From Gracilariopsis chorda (Eukaryota > Rhodophyta > Florideophyceae > Gracilariales > Gracilariaceae), in contig NBIV01000123.1 in NCBI GenBank assembly GCA_003194525.1, positions 153,401 to 217,400 of the forward strand: a stretch of DNA of 64,000 nucleotides, read 5' to 3'. This document shows, one piece after another, positions 11,402 through 21,154 of the stretch (position 1 is its first letter; the number at the start of each line of letters is the position of its first letter). Both the position numbers and the translations under genes were made by a program. The notes under the pieces were generated by a model. It was not told the origin of the DNA. It made no database searches and worked only from the letters and a program-made list of their open reading frames with translations.

Positions 11402-14400
11402 CCATTGTACTCCTAGACCGTTGGCGTGGGCGTCAACGTAGGTGGGGCAGCAATTTGTTACGAACAATGTATGCGTGCAATGCCTTCGTAATTGTACCAT
11501 CTGCATCAATAAAATCTCGTATTGGCTGCCATTCAGCGTCGTATGTCCGAGAATTCTCCATAAGGGTTAACCATTGATAACCACGACCTCTTTTGCAATG
11601 AGCAAGTACACGAGAAACCTTGAATAATGGTGTAGATGAGTCCGCATCAACAGGAGAAGGGGCCTTTCGGCTCGGCTGAGCAAGCGAAGCGGGCTGCGCG
11701 CGATGAGGCTTAGTGTGGGAGACATGTACCACAAGATGTGCGCGGATATGAGACGGAAAATCGAAGCGAACCGCGTTTTTCCCGATGAGTTCGAGGATGC
11801 AAAACGGACCAAACCTTCTGGCAGATAGCTTTGAAGATGCTTGAGCCTTGCTGTAGGAATCGATAAAAAGTTTGCGAGAGACCCATACTTCGTCTCCGAC
11901 CTGATAATTTGGCACCTTAAAATGAACGCTAGCCTCAGCAGTCTGATGAGCCTTTGCCAGACGGTGAGCATACTGTGCATCAGACAAAACGGAACTCAGA
12001 CGATCTCTGAAGTCTCGGAGGGTCTCCACCGGTGTGGGTGCCTGAAATAAGGCATCAACAGGGGCCTTTGGGGCCCAGCCAAGGTCAACTTGAAATGGCG
12101 AGAGACCGAGATCTTCGGAGACAGCGGAATTGTAAGCAAATTCGGCACTGGGGAGCAACTTGTCCCAATCGTCCTGCTCGAAGGTACAAAAGCAGCGAAT
12201 GTAGTTTTCCACCATGCGGTTCATGACTTCCGAGGCACCGTCGGTTTGCGGGTGGCGCGAAGAGGCCATGCGAAGCTTCAAACCACATAGAGACATCAAA
12301 CATTGCCAGAACTTGGAGATGAAACGGGGGTCGCGATCGGATACTATGGCATCCCGCAGTCCGTGGTGTGGAAGGATGTTCTCAAAGAAAAGCCAAGCAA
12401 AATCGTGAGCTCGATCCGTTTCTTTGCATGCCACGAAGCGCACCCGTCGAGAAAGGTGGTCCACCCAAGTCGAGATAGAGTCAAACCCACGTGCGGTGTG
12501 GGGGAGTTTCACAATAAAGTCCGTTGCCACAAGGACCCAGCGGCGAGTGGGAACCGGTAAAGCGGTCGGATCGTTTAAGGTCTGCCCATGAAAGTCCTTT
12601 TGTTGCTGGTACGAGCTGCAACCAGCACAGTAACGTGACACATCTCTGGTCTTGTGCTTCCAATGAAAATCGGCCAAACGAGCCAAGGTTTTCGCGAAAG
12701 CAAAATGACCTCCAACAGGAGAGTCGTGCGCGAGCTCAAGTACCTTGCGACGCTCCCCCGAAGGGATACAGAGTCGCCCTTCGTACAACAAACGCCAATC
12801 ATCCAGGCGAAAAGACGGCAGGAGAGTTTCGATACGCTTGCGGTGTTGGGCGTCATTTGGCCAGACACCGTTCAAGGCAGCAAAGATAGGCCCAAAGTGT
12901 TGATCGGGGGCATAATCTGCAATCTCCTGCTGTAGAACGGAGAAAGATTGTGTGCTAGACATTAAATTAGACAACTCAACACGTGGCGTGATACGAGACA
13001 AGGCGTCACCAAGGACATGGATCCGTCCCTTCTGAAGATTCACTTCACGGATATTAAAAGAGGCCACCGTGTCCAACCAACGAGCCTCCCGATGGTTGAG
13101 GGTCTTCTTTGTGAGAAAATGCTGAACAACCTGGTTGTCGGTAATGACATCGAAAGAAGAACCCTCTAGATAACACCGAAAGCGCATGAGAGCGAAGACG
13201 AGGCCAAGAAATTCCCGTTCGTTGGCCGTATAGTTTTGCTCGGCAGCAGTTAGCTTGCGCGACGTGTACGCGATAGCCCGATCGCCGTCAGAATCGTCAA
13301 GTTGGGTGAGGGTGGCGCCCACCCCAGTTTGAGATGCATCAATGTGAACACGAAACGGCCGGCCCCAGTCCGGAGGCAAGAGCACAGGGGCCGTGACTAA
13401 CGCGGACTTTAATCGCGAAAGGCGGCAGACGCAGCGTCATCCCAGGACCGAATGCCAGAACCCTTCTGGGTGAGACGAGTCAACGGGGCTGCTCGTGCAG
13501 AGAATCGAGGAATGAAGCGGCGGAAAAACTGCACAAGACCAACAAAACTGCGTAACTCAGTTAGCGTCTGAGGGGTGGACCAGTTGGTAGTGACCTCTGT
13601 TTTCTCAGGATGAACACGAATCCCAGCGCGACTGACAACTAGGCCAAGGAATTCGGTTTTGGACCTCAAGAAGTCACACGTCTTCGGAGAGGCATATAGC
13701 TTATGTTCTCAAAGCCGCTGTAGAACCGCACGGAAATTTTCGAGGTGCGCCTCACGTGTACAACTGTAGATCAGAATATCGTCCATGTACAACACTAGAA
13801 AACGATCAATGTAGTCGTGAAGAACTCGGTTCATAAGCCCCTGGAACGTAGCTGGAGAGTTGCAAAGGCCCATAGGCATCACCAGGTACTCAAATTGGCC
13901 ATACTTGGTGTTGAAAGCCGTCTTTTCGATGTCACTAGGACGGAGGCGAATCTGATGAAAACCTGTCTTCAGATCCAGCTTGGAAAAGTACGAGGCCTGG
14001 CCCAACTGATCAAACATCTCGTCACAGCGAGGGATCGGAGTGCGGCTACGCTTCGTTATATGGTTAAGAGCGCAGTAGTCGACGACACCGCGAAGCCCGT
14101 CCCCATTTTCCAAAAAGAACAAAGGGGCACCATACGGCGAGTGGCTAGGGCGAATCTTACCCGATTTGAGAAGGTCGTCGACAAAGGCTCGAGCTGCATC
14201 CAACTCGGATGGGGACAGCTGATAAAGCGTACGATACAGTGGTTTTGACCCCGGAAGAATGTCAATGCCATGCTCGACGTTGCGTACCGGCGGCAGCCCT
14301 GCGGGCAGCTCGGGCTGGAAGAACTCCTCGAACTCGTTCAATATAGAATGAAAATCACCGTCGGCATGAGAAAAGATGGTTTGTTTCGGGGTTAGGGGAG

Positions 14401-14837
14401 GAGGATCACTAGAGAGACTGTTGCAGCACGAAAGGCGGCGGGAAATGGCCTGGTATATTGTGGTGTTACCTGGACATTTGCGAAGAAGCTTTCGGAAGCG
14501 TTTCACGCCAAGCGATGTGACGCGCAGCTGCTGTGAGCCGGCAACAAGGCGTGCATTCAGAAGGTGCCCGGCGACGGGTATAACCCGCTGCTCATAGTTA
14601 GTTTCGGGGTTTTCCATAGCGTGCCAAGGCATACCAAAGAGAACGTCGTAACGACAATCTGCAACCAGCCAAGTCCCCTCAAATACGCAATTGCCGACTT
14701 GAATAGTCCCACTTGCAATTTCGGTGGCGATCTCATTTGAACCATGCTTAGAGTGATTCACGTCCATCAAGGTAGGCGTAAACTGAAGGGAATCTCTGTA
14801 CTGTTCCGCAAAACGTTGTGACAGAACATTAGAAGTA

Positions 14838-14842
14838 CAGCC
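14838..14842. repeat. Target-site duplication CAGCC (left of solo LTR)
   Basis: CAGCC occurs directly before the LTR and again directly after it at 15668-15672. Joining across one copy restores the protease frame, which confirms the insertion point. Confidence 0.93.
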
Positions 14843-15667
14843 TGTGGTGCAATGCTCCAAAGGGGAGAAACACCGAAAGACGTTCGGGATCTTCCTCTCA
14901 CGAGGTGAACCCAGTTGTGTAGAGCCTTCCCAGAGGTGTCACGGCGAAGCCGGTTTGTAAGACCAGGGACACCTGTCGCGACTTGCGCAGGGAAGTGAAG
15001 GCGAAGAATCGGTATCCGCGTGAGCGGGGTGTGATCCTCAGTAGAGGTATGTTTCCACGTAAGTGGGGATGCGTGAGCAGGTGCACACAGGAGGGCCGCG
15101 GGTAGCGGGAGGTGCTACCCTAAAAAGGGGAAAAAGGAAGGGCGAAGAGGAGAAAAAGAGGGCGAAGTGAGTCGCGAGAGCGACGGGGACGAACGGCGAT
15201 GCCGGTAACAATATCCCTATACAGGGCGAAACACCAATGCAATTGGAACAATTATACTCCCAAGGATGGGCCTGTTTAGATGTGAAAGGGGGTTAGATGT
15301 CTCGTGGTTTACGGCGTTTCCCTCCAAGAAGGAGTAGAGCACGCGCGCAAGCGGTAACAACTAGAGCCAATTCCCCAGGTTGGGGTCCCTTGTTGGGGAA
15401 GGTTTACTGGTGCGACGGCAGTGCGCCGTCGCACTAAGTACTAGCTTTCCAGAAATGGGTGTGAAAATAATAAATAATATTAACTAAAATACTCCACATT
15501 TCGTGGCAACATCCACTACTGTGGCCAACCGCCAATTGGCCCAAAACCGTGTCCCACGTGTCCATACCCACCATTGTGGGGCGTAGTTCATATACACACT
15601 ACACAACCGATAATTTCGGGGAAACGATCAACTACCAGGAATCCCTCCCTGAGGGCGTTGCACTTCA
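14843..15667 (-). mobile_element. Solo LTR (825 bp) of the hairpin-rich 53-64 kb family
   Basis: The sequence is a close copy of the 807-bp LTR at 53407-54213, with the same ends (TGTGGTGCAA ... TTGCACTTCA on the + strand, an imperfect terminal inverted repeat). It carries the same GTGCGACGGC / GCCGTCGCAC stem. The 5-bp CAGCC repeats exactly on both sides (14838-14842 and 15668-15672), so it inserted here and then lost its internal part by LTR-LTR recombination. It lies in the protease gene of the host element, two codons after the catalytic Asp-Asp-Gly. It is rich in short hairpins like its relative. Confidence 0.96.
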
Positions 15668-15672
15668 CAGCC
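15668..15672. repeat. Target-site duplication CAGCC (right of solo LTR)
   Basis: This is the partner of 14838-14842. It codes for the Gly-Cys start of the protease motif on the minus strand. Confidence 0.93.
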
Positions 15673-15849
15673 ATCATCCTTCAATATAGATAACGGAATG
15701 GAATTAGACGTTCCGTCCAATACAAGAAGCGGAACACAAGGAGCACTAGCAATACGGCTAGAAGGATGCTCAAAATGCGACACGTTTGAAACAAGAGGTC
15801 CTTCTGACTTTTTTTTTAGTTGGGAAGGACAGTTTAGTTTTCCGAGCTA

Positions 15850-16652
15850 TCAGACTACGTTTTCAGCTTCGGCCAGAGCAGTAACAACGTTAGCGACCGT
15901 CGCAAAAGAGTCCGGATTCCTCTGAAGGTGCTTGTACGGACGACATCCAGACTTGTGACACGTGAAGCAGGCGTTGTTTTTGATGTCCTCAAGACGCTGC
16001 TTAGAGCGTGCACTTTGGTGAACATTAGTGTTGCAGATGTCCAAAGGTTCAGGAGCGCCATTGCCTGAAGAACCGCCTGAGTTACTGCCACCGGAAGAGC
16101 CACTTTGACAGAGATCCTGAAAGCCAGCTTCAATACGCATCGCGATTTTTGTGGCTTCTTCGAAGTCGAAGCAGTTGGCCTTACGAACTTCGAATTGAAT
16201 TTTGGGTTTCAGCCCACTTACGAACTTGTCCCATTTCGCACTGGAACCCATGTCTGAAACCGTTAAGAATATTCCGGAAGCGTGAAAGATAGTCAGCAAC
16301 ACCGCCTGTTTGTTTACAGGAGCGTAGGGCGTCACGCGCACTTCATTCATGGTCTTCCGGAACAAATTCACGTCTGATAGCTGCGGTAAACTCTTCCTAC
16401 GTTTGCGGCACAGCGTTGGCCTTCAGCACCGTGTACCACCAAATTGCGGCAGTGCCTGTTAGCAAAGTAGTCGCAAAGGATATACGATTTTCGTCACTCA
16501 GTATCACATTTCCGTTGGAGAGCAGGACGAGTTTGAAATATTGAACTACTTTGTACAGCCAAGTGTTGAAAATCAGAAAATCACGATTCACTGAACACTT
16601 CCGGCTTATTTGGCTTCAAATTGATCGGCCTAGCGTTATTAGCAGCTGCCAT
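15850..16652 (-). pseudogene. Gag of the Ty3/gypsy element (frameshifted)
   Basis: The likely start is the ATG at 16652 (MAAANNARPINLKPNKPEVF), 21 bases after the primer site. The frame shifts near 16,595 and again near 16,385. The retrotransposon gag core is readable: TWLYKVVQYF, FATTLLTGTAAIWWY and DKFVSGLKPKIQFEV. Towards the C-terminus is a glycine/serine stretch and a zinc-knuckle-like motif C-FT-C-HKSG-C-RPYK-H. There the third and fourth ligands are exchanged compared with the canonical CCHC order. Gag normally forms the virus-like particle and binds the RNA. The frame ends with a double stop at 15850. Confidence 0.82.
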
Positions 16653-16672
16653 AATGAGGAATGTTCAGCGAT

Positions 16673-16680
16673 TGCTACCA
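16673..16680 (-). promoter_or_regulatory. Primer-binding site, initiator tRNA-Met type
   Basis: On the coding strand, one base after the 5' LTR, the sequence reads TGGTAGCA. This is complementary to the 3' end of eukaryotic initiator tRNA-Met (…TGCTACCA). The match stops after 8 bases (ATCGC follows where GAGCG would be expected), through decay or a short primer. Confidence 0.75.
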
Positions 16681-16681
16681 G

Positions 16682-16882
16682 TTCAACGAGGGATGTGAAT
16701 CAATGGCAACTGGGTTGATGCCCCTTTTACTGAGTCTCTTCTGCTCTGCTGTGGGCTCATAAATACGCCCTCAAACCTATCTCTTCGCGCCCGTTGGCGT
16801 ACATCCGACACATTCCTAATTACGCGATCGTTTCCCTCGCTGTGTCAGCGAGTATTTCCGACATACACAGTGCTCTGTTGCA
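16682..16882 (-). repeat. 5' LTR (201 bp) of the Ty3/gypsy element
   Basis: This is the second copy of the 201-bp LTR. It is the 5' LTR because gag-pol is read on the minus strand from this side and the primer site adjoins it. Confidence 0.95.
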
Positions 16883-16887
16883 CCACA
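16883..16887. repeat. Target-site duplication CCACA (right)
   Basis: This is the partner of 11196-11200. The match fixes the LTR ends to the base. Confidence 0.85.
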
Positions 16888-17229
16888 GGTTCAGTTCAAG
16901 TCCCCAGTCGATTTCCAACCAATATTTGGCTTGCGAAACTTAGCTCAGCCAATTGCTAACCTCGCTAAAGCGGTTATAGCGGCGGAGGCCTTATTAAGGA
17001 CTCCCAAATTTGTTCGCCTTGTAAACTTCACTTGTGGAGTAATAAAACCGCGACGCCTTATTCAGCACTTTACTATTCCCATTGTAGCGTCCATACTCGT
17101 TTACCAAGGTTGAAAACTGCTATGCGGAGCGTGCAGTAACTGCCATGAGTCGCCACTAAAAGCTACAGGTGGTCCATCCAGACAGCAAGCCAGGGGCAAC
17201 AGTTGTTCAACGACACGGTGGCTTTCAAG
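16888..17229. other. Unassigned sequence right of the Ty3/gypsy element
   Basis: Nothing recognisable. This is the flank into which the 11.2-16.9 kb element inserted. Confidence 0.4.
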
Positions 17230-18000
17230 AAGGTTCTAGTGTGTATGCTTTAACGCAAAGAAGAATACGGGGAGGGGGGGTGTACGACGCGAGAGCCAAG
17301 TAGTATGCGTGTAGGGAGTAGGGCGACGGCAGCAACAGCACGTAAACGAAGTAATATGTGCGCCGGAGGGAAGGGAGGAAGCGGCGACAAAACGGCAGGT
17401 AAGTATTATGAGTGACGAAGAGGTGGAAGAATGGCAGCGACAACAAGGAAGCCAACTACTGTATGAATCGGGGAAGGGGGGCTGGCGGGGGGGGTTGTGT
17501 CAGCAAGAATACGGAAAGAACGTAGTCTGTTCGCAGGGGGAGGGGAATGGCGGCGACCACACGGCGGCAAGGAAATGAAGTGTGGCGTCGTGGGAGCGAG
17601 GTTTCAAAACAGTGTTTTTAGAGGGGTGAAGTGCGGCACCAAGGGGACCAAACAAGGTGCGTAGAAGGGGGAGATGCGGTGGGAAGGTAACAAATCAAGG
17701 TTTTCAGACGGGGGGTGCGGCGGCAAGAAAACCAACCAAGGTCCCCATAGGGGGCAGGGTGCGGCCACGCGCACGGAGAGGGTGGATGTGCGGCTGCGCA
17801 GGCGGAGGGGTGGGTATGCAACAGCGCGCGGGCAGGTGGAGAAGGTAGGTGTGCGGAAGTGCGCGCGCGAGGAGAGAAGGTCAGTGCGTGACAGCGCGGG
17901 CGCGGTCGGAGATGATAAGAGCGCGGCAGCGCGCGTGCAGGCGAAGGAAGTCGGTGTGCGGTAGCGTGCGCGAAGGGGAGCGCAGAAGGTGTGGTCGGGG
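17230..18000. repeat. Purine/GC-rich low-complexity tract with a degenerate tandem repeat
   Basis: The + strand is strongly G+A rich from about 17,260, with runs of G. From about 17,770 to 17,990 a loose repeat of roughly 33-40 bases recurs several times with the pattern gtgcgg-(c/a)agcgcgcg-gg-gaag. All long frames in it are products of the composition (Arg/Gly rich) and are not annotated. No gene is supported. Confidence 0.6.
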
Positions 18001-18033
18001 GGGTGGTTTGGTGGCGATGCTACCGTGTACCGT

Positions 18034-18173
18034 GGTTGGATTTCACTCCCTGCCCTCCTCTCTGACCTTGCTGGGAGGGCAGATCAGGGAAGTCATTTAT
18101 TTATTGCCTCCAGTTGGAACGAGGGGAAAGTATTGCTCGTTCCAACTGGGGGCCAGCGCAGCTCCATCCACAC
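18034..18173. repeat. Two-hairpin dispersed repeat, copy B (better preserved)
   Basis: This copy matches 6385-6521. Both inverted repeats are intact. The first pairs CTGCCCTCC (18050-18058) with GGAGGGCAG (18074-18082). The second pairs CAGTTGGAACGAG (18111-18123) with CTCGTTCCAACTG (18136-18148), 13 bp without mismatch. The AT block TTATTTATTTATTG lies between them. Flanking DNA differs from copy A, so the unit ends are close to those given. No target duplication is obvious. Confidence 0.82.
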
Positions 18174-20035
18174 TCTTGCTAGGCGGAATGAGGCCAGGTG
18201 GACACGTCGCAGCCACCACCCGTCATGGCATGTGCTGAAACAAAAGCCCTATCGTCGACAAGACTGTCTCGTGTGGCGGAGGGCAGACGACAACCGAATT
18301 CCACTCTACCGTTTCTCGCTCCCGGGGCATTGCGCCCCAACAGCCGTCACCCATTGGGTGGTTGTCCACAGTATTACCAAGCAGTGTTGAGATCTACCGG
18401 AGGTGTCATGAAGAGGGCAGACAAGGATGTGTTGAACCCAGATAGGGAATCAAGTTTGCCCTGGAGCATAGATACGAACAATAGAACGTTATCGCACCGA
18501 ACCAATGAGAACAACTCAACGGTTCATGGTTGTCTCTCTCCATCAGTGATGATAACGAAATCGGTTCTTTGATTTAGATATTATTATTTTTGGTTCATTT
18601 CTCAGGCATTCCTGCCGTGCGGTTGATTGGCTACACGTCGCGCAACAGCGCGATAAGCACGTTGTATCGAAGAAATCGTGCAATATCTGGTCACTCGACG
18701 GGAATAGTGGTACCTCGCCAGCGGCTCGGAAGCAGTGTTGCCCCTCCTCGTGCCCCGCAATCCGTACTCGTTCTTTGATATTGCTCAGACGGAGGGCAGG
18801 TTCTGAATGATATTTCTCAGCCCGGGCGGTCGTATTGCCCTTACCAAGTGTGGCAGACATGGCTGCCAATCCGAGGATTGAATGTTTTTTTGAAGGTACG
18901 ATAACCCTTGGTAAATAGTTGTGCGACGTGATTTAGGGTAGCACTATATCGAGAGTGGCCTGCTCAGAGAGGCACTATTGCGCGACCCCCCTCTGTAAGC
19001 AATTCTAGCCCTCAACTCGCAAGAGCTCGCTATGGCGCACGTGTCACTTTAGCTGGATACGCGAAAGCCGTTGGTGCGAAGGGTACCGTTGGTAGACTAG
19101 CTGTCGTGTGGGCTCAAACTTGAAGACTGCTTTCCAAGAATGACGTTTTTGATATCAGACGCCAATTTTTTCGCTTATTTAACAAGAAACCCGAACACCT
19201 GTTTTTACGGATATATTTGGCTTGATTCTTGTTGGTTTGTTACTTCCACGTGTCAAAACTTAAAATTAATATTATTGTTAGGAAAATGTATTCAAACACC
19301 GAGGCACTTGTTTTTGGGACAGTTTGGACGCTGCTGTTCAACGGGACGTGGGCCTAGCTCTACAAACGGTACCAACGGTATGTCTAACTTACCCCTCATT
19401 ACCCTTAAGTTGGGAGCGCATGAACGTCTGCTGATGCAGCGAAATCGCAGATGTGTATGAACTCGAGAAGGGAAGGGAGCCTAGCTTCAAGACGCTGTCT
19501 GTCAACATTGCATGCGTACGTACAGTAGGATCTGCAGAGATTTTTCGAGTGTAAGGCAACATGGTATCTACTGTATAAATGCGAACGGGAGGCCATTCTA
19601 ATCGGTTGACGGCTTATAATCAGAGGTTATCGCCAACCACTCGCAAACACCTCAAGAATATCCACGTGGCGAGAGAAGTTTACGATCTAGCCTTAATGTA
19701 AAGGAGGGGCGAAATAGTGATGATCTTGCACTCTTTGAAGTGCAACCAAGGCCTTCTACCCTCCGAAGTTCGAGCTTCGTTAAAACAGCGCGAATTCGCG
19801 TGCTATTCTCAGCGCTGATATTGAAGTTATCGAACAAGGCTGGCGATCCGTGAAGTCCGGCCAGTTCACCTTCCTAAACAGCATTGTTCCCCACTTCCAA
19901 AACTACACATCTGTTACGCCCAGCTCTAGAGCTTCAGAGCAATATGGATATTGTTCAGACGGAGGTAGTTGTGGCTACATAAGGTAGTCACAGTGACTTC
20001 TTCGTCACGTCGGAAGCTTACACATTCCTGATCCC
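18174..20035. other. Unassigned intergenic stretch
   Basis: No frame in this stretch shows a domain or a credible start and length. It may contain eroded transposon sequence, but I could match none of it to the elements in this window. Confidence 0.4.
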
Positions 20036-20040
20036 GCTGT

Positions 20041-20132
20041 CACTGTCTCTTCTCAAGCGAAGACAGTGAGATAGCAGTATGATCAGAGGAATAAAAGGCC
20101 CCCTCGTGGATCGAAGAGGAAGATCCACGAGG
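20041..20132. repeat. Two adjacent stem-loops around a TATA-like box
   Basis: CACTGTCT (20041-20048) pairs with AGACAGTG (20061-20068). After a TATA-like AATAAAAGG at about 20,090, CCTCGTGGATC (20102-20112) pairs with GATCCACGAGG (20122-20132), a perfect 11-bp stem. A CT-rich run follows. The arrangement resembles the U3/R part of an LTR or the 5' part of a small mobile element, but no second copy is in the window. Confidence 0.5.
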
Positions 20133-21154
20133 TAGACGTGCCCTCTCTCTCTCCCTCAGAGTTCTAAGCACGAACTCCACCATCCGTTTTGCAGAAAGCC
20201 GCCGAGCGGTCGCTATTGATCTTAACAACACCCAAGGTTTCGCGCGTGTTGCAGTGTCCACAAGTTGATAGAAGTGTGGATGGAATAGAAATGGACGTCC
20301 CTTGGAAGCACGAAAGTTTACCCGTCCTCCAAACACCGGACAAGTGATCACACATTATCTGAGCTCCCCTGTTGTTTTAATGATAAGCAAGGGCAACTTT
20401 CCCAAACATGACGCGCAAATAGCTTACCCTTTGTATTATGCTTCCGTGCCTTGCGCACTCTGCCTTACGCCCTCGTGATATGGATGCAATGCATCGGCGT
20501 AAGGCTGTTGCATGCATATCCTTATAGAAGAAGTTGTCACCATAATACAGAAAAACAGCTCTATAAACTCTTCTGAGACTTTATATATATAACAAAGGCC
20601 GATGGGTTGTCCGCGTAATATCGGTTTGTGAAGTCCAATACCCCCCCTCACCGAAGACATGAAGGGGAGACACGCCATCAAAATCTTGTCGCCGTAGGAG
20701 CACCCTTGACAGGGAGTAATGAAAATAACTGTATGCGGATGTGTTTACGCATTTGCACCCCGGAGTAAAATGCCAACGTTGGCAATATCGATTCAACTGC
20801 TTCATCCACTCAGTGAGGTGGGGAGTAAGGTAATCCCTGCCCCGCCCCATATGGCCAGAAGAGCGCTCAACGGGCGACGCATGCATACCTCAAGATATTA
20901 TCATTTCAGGTTTCATACCGAATATAGAATGTTCCTCACGGGGGAACAGCGATATCAATTTGAGCCCTCATCGTTCTGGTACCGTTGGTATAAGAGGGCA
21001 CCCGCGCAAATCCCAACAGCATGGTGAACGGAGAATATCCATTGCGCTTGTTACTTGCATCCACCACCTGTGGTGAGTCGACAGTGCGCTTTGAAGACTA
21101 CGTTTCGAGAATATCTTTGACTGCTTGCATCTTTCGGCTCTCCGAGAGAATACG
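20133..21154. promoter_or_regulatory. Upstream region of the glucan lyase gene
   Basis: About 1 kb lies between the hairpins and the lyase start. No gene is recognisable. A TATATATATA run near 20,582 is too far from the start to be its core promoter unless there is a 5' intron. No TATA box is visible close to the ATG. Confidence 0.35.

Larger units (their letters stand above)
11433..15790 (-). pseudogene. Pol of the Ty3/gypsy element (PR-RT-RH-IN-chromodomain), split by a solo LTR
   Basis: The protease is cut in two by the solo LTR at 14843-15667. The left part ends VLDGTSNSIPLSILKDDG near 15,673, and the right part resumes CTSNVLSQRF at 14,842. RT carries VLYMDDILIYS near 13,785. A nonsense TGA lies at 13709-13711 and a one-base frameshift near 13,411 in the RNase H entry (AAFRD / LKSALVTAPVL). 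RNase H (RVHIDASQTGVGATL), integrase with an H-H-C-C zinc finger (CAGCSSY), the core (DFIVKL, VSDRDPRF, QTDGASEVMNR) and a C-terminal chromodomain-like segment (KVSRVLAHCKRGRGYQW, EWQPI) follow. The frame stops at 11433. Removing three lesions would leave an open pol, so it died recently. Confidence 0.92.
11201..16882 (-). mobile_element. Ty3/gypsy retrotransposon with LTRs, TSD and nested solo LTR
   Basis: Two 201-bp direct repeats (11201-11401 and 16682-16882, about 95% alike by eye) bound a minus-strand gag-pol. The 5-bp sequence CCACA flanks both ends (11196-11200 and 16883-16887) as a perfect target-site duplication. The ends read TGCAAC...GTTGAA on the coding strand. A primer-binding site for initiator tRNA-Met lies one base inside the 5' LTR. 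An 825-bp solo LTR of another family sits inside the protease. Without that insertion the element is 4,852 bp. Pol has one nonsense codon and one frameshift, and gag has frameshifts, so it is dead but fairly recent. Confidence 0.95.

Noticed and set aside
17674-18390. Arg/Gly-rich open frames on the + strand
   Set aside because: They are produced by the purine/GC-rich low-complexity tract and overlap in several frames without motif or start context.
21125-21154. Upstream TTG as start of the glucan lyase
   Set aside because: A eukaryotic gene would use the ATG at 21155, which gives exactly a 50-residue transit peptide and a 1038-residue mature enzyme.
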